Positions 56,203 to 64,000 of a stretch of DNA of 64,000 nucleotides are shown here, piece by piece. Source of the DNA: Campanula takesimana. Its lineage: Eukaryota > Streptophyta > Magnoliopsida > Asterales > Campanulaceae. The translations under genes and the position numbers were made by a program. Every line of letters starts with the position of its first letter. The first letter of the stretch is position 1. The notes beneath the pieces are model-generated. The model saw only the letters and a program-made list of their open reading frames with translations, did no database searches and was not told the DNA's origin. Location: contig JAOWBW010000758.1 of assembly GCA_026119855.1 (NCBI GenBank), forward strand, positions 310,001-374,000. The letters run 5' to 3'.

Positions 56203-57641
56203 CTAGTACTCATCACCTTCATCATCATCTCCTTCAGCAGACTCCGCCCCAACCTCCTCGTAATCCTTCTCAAGAGCTGCCAAATCCTCCCTGGCTTCAG
56301 AAAACTCTCCCTCCTCCATACCCTCACCAACATACCAGTGAACAAATGCCCTCTTGGCGTACATCAGATCAAACTTGTGATCAATTCTAGAAAACACCTC
56401 AGCAACACTAGTCGAGTTGGAGATCATGCACACTGCCCTCTGAACCTTAGCCAGGTCCCCTCCGGGCACAACGGTTGGTGGCTGATAGTTGATACCACAC
56501 TTGAACCCTGTTGGGCACCAATCCACAAACTGAATGGTCCTCTTGGTCTTGATTGTTGCGACAGCAGCATTCACATCCTTTGGGACGACATCACCTCTAT
56601 ACATCAAACAGCAGGCCATGTATTTCCCATGTCGGGGATCACACTTAGCCATCATAGATGAAGGCTCAAAGGCACTGTTTGTGATTTCAGCAACTGAGAG
56701 TTGCTCGTGGTATGCCTTCTCTGCAGAAATGACTGGGGCATAGGATGAAAGCATGAAATGGATTCTTGGGTATGGAACCAAATTAGTCTGGAACTCTGTA
56801 ACATCCACATTGAGAGCTCCGTCAAACCTAAGAGATGCAGTCAGAGAGGAAATAACCTACAAAAAAAAGTAAACGCATACATCAATAAACACAGAAATAA
56901 GAGAAAACATTTTCAGATTCAAAGAGGCATTTTGTCAAATACCTGAGAGACAAGCCTGTTGAGGTTTGTGTAGGTAGGCCTTTCAATGTCAAGAGATTTA
57001 CGGCAGATGTCATAGATGGCTTCGTTGTCAAGGAGGACGGAAACATCAGTGTGTTCGAGAAGAGCGTGAGTTGAGAGAACAGAGTTGTAAGGCTCAACGA
57101 CAGAGGTTGAGACCTGAGGGGAAGGGTAAACAGTGAAACCTAGCTTTGATTTCTTTCCGTAATCAACAGAGAGTCTCTCAAGAAGAAGAGATCCAAGTCC
57201 AGATCCAGTCCCACCACCGACAGCATGGAAAACCAAGAACCCTTGCAGACCAGTACAGTTGTCCGCAAGCTTCCTGATGCGGTCAAGGCACAAATCCACG
57301 ATCTCCTTACCAATTGTGTAATGGCCTCGGGCAAAGTTGTTGGCGGCGTCCTCTTTACCGCTGATGAGTTGCTCAGGGTGGAATAGTTGCCTGTATGTCC
57401 CAGTTCGTACCTCGTCAATGACGGTTGGCTCCAAATCTACAAACACAGCACGAGGAACGTGTTTGCCTGCTCCAGTTTCACTGAAGAAGGTGTTGAACGC
57501 ATCATCTCCGCCTCCGACAGTCTTGTCACTTGGCATTTGACCATCAGGCTGAATGCCATGTTCAAGGCAGTAGAGTTCCCAACAAGCGTTTCCGACCTGG
57601 ATACCGGCCTGACCAATGTGGATCGAGATGCACTCCCTCAT
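56203..57641 (-). CDS. TUA: Alpha-tubulin, two exons, complete
   Basis: Exon 1 57641-56943 and exon 2 56856-56203, joined across an 86-bp GT-AG intron, give 450 residues, the standard alpha-tubulin length. Seen: the N-terminal MREC tetrapeptide, Lys40 in MPSDKTVGGGDD, the GTP-binding loop GGGTGSG, and TEFQTNLVPYPRIHF with the Glu that activates GTP hydrolysis in the neighbouring beta subunit. The acidic C-terminus ends DDDEGDEY with the removable Tyr. It pairs with beta-tubulin to build microtubules in the cytoplasm. The start is the only possible one. It is transcribed away from the V-ATPase gene, the two starts being about 1.05 kb apart. Which alpha-tubulin isotype it is cannot be decided here. 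Confidence 0.97.
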
Positions 57642-58696
57642 TCTTGGTTTGGTTACTGATTGTGATTGACTGAAGAAGAAACAGAGATGCCGAAGACGTC
57701 TGACGGCAAGAGGAAGAGGGACAAATTTCAGATCTGAAATATTGTGAGATGGATGACTGAGTTGAACTGAGTGTGTGTTGATGTTAGAGAACTACCGATA
57801 TGCATAAATTAACTCGTCTGATTATACCCCAAATTAAAGTAGTTGTAGTTTTTATATTATGACAAATTGCAATTTAGTTACCTGAGTTTTATACAATGTT
57901 TCAATTGGTTCTTGAATCCGTTTTTTCGACAAATTGGTTACTCGAATTTGTCATTTAGTTGCAATGTGGTATAAAAATGGATGGATTGTTAGTTTTTTTT
58001 AATGAAAATGGATGGAAAATCTAACAAGTTTCTTTTATAATTGCAAAGTGCACCCTCCAACTCAACTTATTCACATTTTTACCCCATAATAAAAATTTTG
58101 TAACATCTAAAGACATTAATTAATAAACTTAAAAATTCTAATTGTTTGTTTTAGAAAAACTTGAGCAAAAAAAAAAAAAAACAAAAAACAAAATGGTTTC
58201 ATTTTAAAGCCAAGCCTCACCCTCAGTGGGCGCTGGGGTTCGATCCCTCTACTCGCCCCCTTCTAGCGTGGACATAGTAAAAAAAATAAAATAAAAATCA
58301 ACCATTAAAATTTTACCAAAATTTTTTAACTCAAACGGTATCCAGTATTCCATTTCTATATGAAAAGTTAGGGGTTCAATCTCCTTTAAGTGCACTCTTA
58401 TACTTGAGGCATTAATTAATAAAATACCCAATTCATTTTATTTTTTTTTGAAAAAGTATTTGGTAATAATTTTTGGGATGAATAATACTCGTAATTTTCT
58501 TGCCATAAACAGTCATTGAAATTTTCTTTTGCAGATTGCCAAAAATAAAAAAATAATAATAATAAAAAAGTTCAAATTTTAGCCCCACAATTTATTTTTT
58601 CTCTGTGTCTATCATCTTTATTTCAATCATTAAAATAAACAATAATAGGCCACGTTGGTAAGTAACTGTGTATGTGTTGTGGCGGTAAGAGAATAT
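57642..58696. other. Divergent promoter region of alpha-tubulin and V-ATPase subunit a
   Basis: AT-rich non-coding DNA holding both upstream regions. GGGGTTCGATCCCTCTAC near 58231 and AGGGGTTCAATCTCC near 58370 resemble pol III B boxes and may be old SINE fragments; ends were not found. Confidence 0.5.
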
Positions 58697-58843
58697 ATGG
58701 GGGAGACAGCCGGTGGAGGTTGCTGCCCGCCGATGGATCTGTTCCGGTCCGAGTCCATGCTGGTTCAACTCATCATCCCCATCGAGTCCGCTCACTTGAC
58801 CGTCTCTTACCTCGGCGATATTGGCCTCATTCAATTCAAAGAT
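58697..58843 (+). CDS. VHA-a: V-type proton ATPase subunit a, first coding exon only
   Basis: The exon encodes 49 residues starting MGETAGGGCCPPMDLFRSES and ending SYLGDIGLIQFKD before a GT donor at 58844. This is the conserved cytosolic start of the membrane-embedded subunit a, which forms the proton path of the vacuolar H+-ATPase; the usual next exon would begin LNxEKSPFQ. The CCPPMDL start resembles the tonoplast-type plant isoforms. Compared with the common form RSEPMQLVQ it lacks one residue (SESMLVQ). No second exon is visible up to 60157, and Copia-D then begins in the same orientation. The rest of the gene, if present, lies beyond 64000. It could also be an orphan exon. Confidence 0.78.
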
Positions 58844-60157
58844 GTAACTAAAATTAGTATTTTTATGAATGATATGTATTTTTCATAAGTTAAATAAAAT
58901 TATTATTTTTATGATAGATATCATAATTTTTATAATTTTGATGTAATAAATAAAATGAAAATGATTGAAACACTCATCTTTGGACATATGGATGCAAATT
59001 ATGTTAGTTTTTAAACATTCGTTAGGAGTTAGGGGGTGAAGTGGGAAAATTTAAATTGTAGGGTTAACCATATGGAGAGATATTCAGTAGGTATAGGGAC
59101 ATTTGGCTTTGGCTGATTCTTTTATTTAGCATATCTTCTTAGAGTATTTAAATAATAGCAGGAAGCCCGTGCTTCGAACGGGATCTTTGGCTTGGCTGAA
59201 GGATTTTTTGGTAAATCTAAATCATTATAAGCTCTTTTAAACATTTTAATAAATTCAATTTCTAATTTATGGTATATCTGATTATATAGACTTGTTGTAG
59301 GTGTTTGTCCTTTTTCTTCTTTGTAATAACTGAAATCTTATTTTATTCAATATACAACAACAACAGTAAGCTCAAATTAGTCTCAATATTTCACAGGACT
59401 GCAACAAAACGTTAATGTAGAAAATAGGGTTGAAAAAACTAAATTGTGTCTAGAGCCTCATTTTTTTTTAACTCAATATTTAAGTTTTTTTTTAATCTTT
59501 GTTCTTAAATATTAAGTCATTTTTCGTCTAGTTCATCAAATGAAGGTCTTTCTACCAAGGTTCTAAAAAAAGCTAGGCGGTCGCTAGGAACCGCAGGGCC
59601 GCCTAGCGCCTAGGCGAGATCTGAGCGGGGCAGAGAATTCAGAAATAACTATAATATCCTAGACGGGACCTAGGCATTTCATGAACGCCTAGCGCCTAAG
59701 CGGGGCCTAGGCGACCTAGACGGGGGGTCTTTTAGAACACTGCTTTCTACTATGGATGAAGATAACAATATACATTCCTAGCAACAGTTTTTGGATTTCA
59801 TCCTCAAACACTAACATTAAAATTTTACTTTCCATCTCTTAAAACGTTTAACCTTTTCAAATCTAGCCATAATTAGTGAAATAAAAAAAAATCTATGAAT
59901 ATCACGATTTCTAAAGTGCAAGTATTCATAATCTTAACTTTATTAAGTGAGTGAACCTTCAAATATAACCCACTGCCATTAATTAGTTTGGTGCATTATG
60001 CATGCATCAAATGACTTTTAACACACCTAACACTTCATATTCCAGCATCTATTATTTTACTAATTCATATGAATGAATGTTTTTAAATTACCCAAATATT
60101 TATTAATTAACTTATTAGACTAATTAATGGATGTATTATGATAAAGGGTGACTATTC
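58844..60157. other. Putative intron 1 of the V-ATPase gene, before Copia-D
   Basis: AT-rich, no further exon found. It contains a hAT-like MITE at 59556-59742. Confidence 0.45.
59556..59742. mobile_element. hAT-like MITE rich in CCTAGGCG, second copy
   Basis: 187 bp with ends CAAGGTTCTAAAA and TTTTAGAACACTG, and a perfect 8-bp duplication CTTTCTAC (59548-59555, 59743-59750). Closely related to 45208-45370. Confidence 0.9.
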
Positions 60158-61678
60158 TGTTGGTAGTGGTGCCCTAGGCACGTTTAATAAACGTTGTAAT
60201 TGTTATCATTTATTTCATATCAATAAAGAGATATTTTGATTATTATTGTTGTTCATGTTTATTCATAATAATCCCCGTCCCTAGTACTTATTAAGCACTA
60301 GTATAAAGGCTAAATGATCATGGGATGATCATGTTAGATTTATGGGTACTTGTTTGGAACAAGGTACTGGACATGACCCGCTGTATGAGATTTATGTCAT
60401 GGTCTATGTCGTACATATATCTCATATTAGTTATGTCATTCGAATCCTTAGACATGAAGTTATTATAGTCTTCCACTTGATGAACATTATGTTTGACATA
60501 TTCAAACGCTACCTTTAACCGGGTAGTTATAAAGGATATGATTGGCATAATCGGATTCACGTAGGGAAGAATAATAAGTTAAATGGATTTGTCCCTCCAC
60601 GGAGAGATGTCAAGCTTGGGCCCCTCGAAGAAATGATGTTGATGAAATGTTCGGCCGAACTCAAATGGATTGATTAGATCAATAGCATTTGAATTATCAA
60701 CATATTCGGAATCGAGAAAGTATTGAACAAAAACAAGTTGACTGTTTGACCATGACTTGTGTTCAATGACATCGTGGACAAAGGGATTGTGACATATTCT
60801 AAAGGAATGCGAACTTGTATCTAGTTATACTATTTGGGTAGGTATGACGGTTTGCTAGAACCTAATCATATCTTATGGGATCATGTTTGAGCTCATTGCC
60901 AACTTAGTATAATCCTAGAGGGTCACACACAATAGAACGAATCTTAAACATAAGGACTATATTGGAATTTAGGGCCAAAGGACTTTGGAGGAATTTCTGG
61001 AAATATTCTGGGCTTCCTGGTAAACCGAGCGGGCACTCAGGTTGGACCAGGCGGGCGCCTGAATTAATTCCAGAAAACCCAAGGACCTTCTGGACATTTG
61101 AGCGGGCGCTTGGTTGTCACCAGGCGGGCTCTTGGTCCAATCGGCAGAAATATTCCTAATTCGATTAGGAATGGTTTTTGGCACAAGTTACCTATTTGGA
61201 ATAGGTCTTAATTGTGTATAAAAGCCTAATTTCGGCCAGACCTAAGGATTCATTGATTTGTGAGCTTCCAAAGAGTTTGAGAGAGATTTTATTTTGTTCT
61301 AAGACATCATTGATTGAGGAACAAAATAATTCACAAATAAATTCCACATAGTTCATTGTTGAATTGTGAAAACGTGTTTCATAATATTGGTCTAGCAACC
61401 AAGATCAAAGAAGCTCCTTTGATATTCGTTCGAAGTGTGGATACCGCTAGAGGGTGAAAATCATCATCTTCAAAGTTCGTGTTCAAGCTTTGTGATCGTG
61501 ATCAAATCTTCAAATCTCCACCAAAGACCAAGAGAAAATTTGATAGCCATCAAGGGTTAGTTTTTCCTCTATTCATTATGTTGTATTTGATTTAATCATA
61601 TGAACGGATCCATGGCTTTGGGTTTCTTAAAATTTTAATTGCTATATTCCGCTGCGCATGTTACTACGAAACCCAACA
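60158..61678 (+). repeat. Copia-D 5' LTR (1521 bp)
   Basis: Ends TG/CA, followed directly by GTGGTATCAGAGCCCC (PBS). The TATA box TATAAAA is at 61217-61223, with two GC dyad pairs upstream. Confidence 0.9.
61027..61134 (+). promoter_or_regulatory. Two GC dyad pairs in Copia-D LTR
   Basis: CG-GG-CG-type dyads are centred at 61032.5 (GAGCGGGCACTC), 61054.5 (CAGGCGGGCGCCTG), 61105.5 (GAGCGGGCGCTT) and 61127.5 (CAGGCGGGCTCTTG). Spacings are 22, 51 and 22 bp. The array ends 82 bp before the TATA box. Confidence 0.8.
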
Positions 61679-61984
61679 GTGGTATCAGAGCCCCGTTCGT
61701 GTTGATTATTTCAATACCTAGATCATGTTATGTGTATATAAATTGTTTATGTGCCTTGCATGATATGAATATTGGAATATGTGATGTTTATGTGTTTTGT
61801 GATATTATGTGGTTTATTGTTTTGCAACTTTAATCGCACGATTCAATCGCAATAAAAATTATGGTGGATTCTGGATTATTATGATTATTAATTTTTGATT
61901 GGATCAAAATTTTAATAATCGTGGAAAAATAATCTTGAGACAAAATTTTCGAACTCAAAAATTCTGTTCCATTCTGGGCAATCA

Positions 61985-62018
61985 AGCGCCCGCCCGTGCT
62001 GGACCAGGCGCGCGCTCG
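61985..62018 (+). promoter_or_regulatory. GC dyad pair in Copia-D leader
   Basis: Cores CGCCCG (centre 61989.5) and CGCGCG (centre 62011.5) are 22 bp apart, about 310 bp after the PBS. The spacer TGGACCAG is shared with the LTR pair, and GCGCCCGC is the complement of the LTR core GCGGGCGC. Confidence 0.75.
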
Positions 62019-63229
62019 CTAGGCCAGAATGTTCTGATTCTTGTTGAAATCTGATTCTGGAATTTTTCAATAAATTCAACAAAACCAGTAACAGAACCAA
62101 TTCAGACTTGATGATCTGGAATGGGTTTTGGGTAGTTGGTTTGTGTGTGGATTTTGGGGTTTGATTTTCCTATTTGTTTTAGTCTTGTGATTCCTAGATT
62201 GGTTCAAATTTTGGATGGCTAATCTGCGTTCATCGAGATTGTGTTTCCCAAAATTGATCGCAATCAAAGTTTCAAAGATAAAACGAAGTTAGAATTATGA
62301 AGAGTTCATAATTGCTAAAATTGAGAAACAAAGTTCTTGATTCAATGATTGGAGATCCATGTGGAATTGTGAATGCAATTGGCCTACGTTCATCGAGACC
62401 ATCTATTGCTTAGTTTCGGCCACATGGACTACTTTCTTGGTTTCTTGAATTAGTGCGGGATTGTGGTTGCCTAATGGCTTAGTTCGACCGCACTTCTTGT
62501 TGTCTTGATTTGGAGATAATAACCAAAGTTGAATTAGTCTCATCCTCATAATTATAGAGAAACTAATGACACATAAATATCATGCTTAAATTAATGGGAT
62601 TAATTTAGTGGTTAAACTTGATGTGTAACATGTTTATATTATGTGCTCATAAATGTGTTATATGCTATATGTGATGAACCTTCAAAGAAAGTTTTAAGTC
62701 CTTCTTTGCCATGCCATGACTAAAACACTTGTTTATACATGGGTGATTTTGATGTGGGTTCGCCTCCGCGAAGTGCATTGATTTTATTCATGTATGAGCA
62801 AGATGAGGTTCATTGATTTAATGTGGGCCTGCCTCCGCAAGGTGCATTAAATTGAATGGTTCCTATGCGTTTAAAATGGTTGGACTTAATTAGGCGTCAA
62901 AACAGTTTTGGGCCTAGGCAAAAGATGAGATTAAACATGCTTTGGAAATTGGATTTCTCGAAGAATCTCATAAAAGGATTTAAGAATCATATGGGATATG
63001 ATTGACATGATTGTCTACCTAATTAATTTAGTTTTTGAGCGGTCCGCCTCCGTGGACTCAAAAGTTAAATTAAAGTTGGATCTTAACCCAATTAAATTAT
63101 ATTATACATTGGATGTATATGAAGGTTATATAATTTAGTGGGAGTATTTTGTTTGAAAAATACATTATTTATCTCTTTAATGAAAACCGGTACTTATTAA
63201 ATTTTGGAAATTTTGCATATTTGTAGATA

Positions 63230-64000
63230 ATGGCTAATAACACTCAATCAATGTCGTTGCGATCGATCCTTGAGAAGGATAAGCTCGAAGAGAATGGTAC
63301 TAACTTTATGGATTGGATCCGTAGCATAAAAATCGTTCTTAGGCAAGAAGATAAGTTGTACATTCTCGATGGGCCTCTCCCTGCTGAACCACCGCCTACT
63401 GCCCCTAGGGTAGAAAGAGACAATTACAAGAAACATCGTAATGATTCTAGAGATGTAAGTTGTCTCATGCTTGCTGCTATGTGTTCAAAACTCCAACAAA
63501 GTTTGGAACATTTGGAAGCCTATGAGATAGGCATGGAGTTGAGAACCATGTTTCAAGAGCAAGCTAGGCAAGAGAGGTACAAAACCATTGTTGCATTCAC
63601 TACTAGTAAAATGAATGAAGGGCAACAAGTGAGTCCTCACTTTCTTAAAATGAAAGGTTATGTAGAGCACCTTGAGAAACTTGGCTATCCAATCCCATTG
63701 GAGCTAGCCACGGATCTCATTCTTAATTCATTGCCTAAAAGTTATAATCAGTTTGTGATGAATTATAACATGCATGGAATGGATAAGAATCTCTCTGAGT
63801 TGCATGGGATGCTCAAAACTGCAGAGATGAAAATAGTGGAGAAAGGTTCTCCCGTGCTCTTGGTTCATGATGGGAAGAAGGCTAGTGCCAAAGGAAAGGG
63901 TAAGAAAGTTGTCAAACCCAAAATAAGCAAGGCAAAGGTTGCCAAGTCTTCTGAGGCAAAACCCGATTCACAAAAGGATGCAATCTGTTTCCATTGTCAA
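63230..64000 (+). CDS. Copia-D gag, open to the window end
   Basis: From ATG at 63230 the frame is open for 257 codons without a stop and leaves the window. It starts MANNTQSMSLRSILEKDKLE. The gag body has WIRSIKIVLRQEDKLYILDG, MFQEQARQERYKT, LPKSYNQFVMNYNMHGMDK and LSELHGMLKTAE. A Lys-rich linker precedes the beginning of a zinc knuckle (CFHCQ) at the very end. Because it has no stop inside the window it is easily missed. It is the only undamaged retrotransposon reading frame of this length here besides Gypsy pol segments, so Copia-D may be a source of proteins for its decayed relatives. Confidence 0.88.
   Translation, partial: MANNTQSMSLRSILEKDKLEENGTNFMDWIRSIKIVLRQEDKLYILDGPLPAEPPPTAPRVERDNYKKHRNDSRDVSCLMLAAMCSKLQQSLEHLEAYEIGMELRTMFQEQARQERYKTIVAFTTSKMNEGQQVSPHFLKMKGYVEHLEKLGYPIPLELATDLILNSLPKSYNQFVMNYNMHGMDKNLSELHGMLKTAEMKIVEKGSPVLLVHDGKKASAKGKGKKVVKPKISKAKVAKSSEAKPDSQKDAICFHCQ

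Larger units (their letters stand above)
60158..64000 (+). mobile_element. Copia-D: Ty1/Copia element, 5' part, apparently intact
   Basis: 5' LTR 60158-61678, PBS 61679-61691, a 1.55-kb leader, and an open gag from 63230 to the window end. LTR ends (TGTTGGTAGTGGTGCCC, GAAACCCAACA) and leader text show it is a relative of Copia-B and -C. The 5' flank is TATTC; the 3' flank is outside the window. Confidence 0.88.

Overview
This is a plant nuclear window, most likely from a eudicot. It holds three conserved housekeeping genes with plant-type introns: translation initiation factor eIF3 subunit L, alpha-tubulin, and the first exon of a vacuolar H+-ATPase subunit a. The space around them is filled by nested LTR retrotransposons, a PIF/Harbinger transposon, a MULE, hAT-type MITEs and at least a dozen Stowaway-like MITEs with CTCCCTCCGTCCC-type ends. 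I cannot name the species or family.

Layout. 1-2356: the 5' end of a minus-strand Ty1/Copia element whose gag is split by a solo LTR. 2357-10957: MITE-rich DNA around a small membrane-protein gene with a 1-base frame break. 10958-16298: a two-gene PIF/Harbinger element, itself hit by two Stowaway MITEs and a MULE. 16918-17097: a MOZART1-like pseudogene. 17824-45649: a 27.8 kb nest whose order can be read from target-site duplications. Copia-A is outermost, Copia-B lies inside it, and Copia-B was in turn hit by a young Tekay-like Gypsy element, a MITE, and Copia-C. 45650-47748: MITE-rich DNA. 47749-54640: eIF3l, eight coding exons, intact. 56203-57641: alpha-tubulin, two exons, intact, minus strand. 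58697-58843: exon 1 of a V-ATPase subunit a gene, divergent from tubulin. 60158 to the end: the 5' part of Copia-D, apparently sitting in intron 1 of the V-ATPase gene, with an open gag.

The most unusual signal is shared by the LTRs. Six LTR families (solo LTR S1, Copia-A, -B, -C, -D and the Gypsy element) each carry a cluster of short GC-rich dyads built on a CG-NN-CG core with family-specific arms, for example GGGCGACCGCCC, GGCACGGTCGTGCC, GGTCCGGTCGGACC, GCCGTACGGC and CAGGCGGGCGCCTG. In five families the dyads come in pairs 22-24 bp apart, with adjacent pairs usually starting 72-76 bp apart. Copia-C instead has triplets at exactly 19 bp. In five families the cluster ends about 80-86 bp upstream of the TATA box; in Copia-A the gap is 107 bp. 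Copia-B, -C and -D repeat dyads in the leader between primer-binding site and gag. Geometry is kept while sequence is swapped, across both Copia and Gypsy. This looks like a real, possibly undescribed, promoter or genomic-RNA module.

The host genes do not form a pathway. eIF3l (translation), alpha-tubulin (microtubules) and VHA-a (proton pumping) are ordinary single genes separated by repeats. All coordinates and spacings were read by eye from the sequence; no database search or alignment was run.
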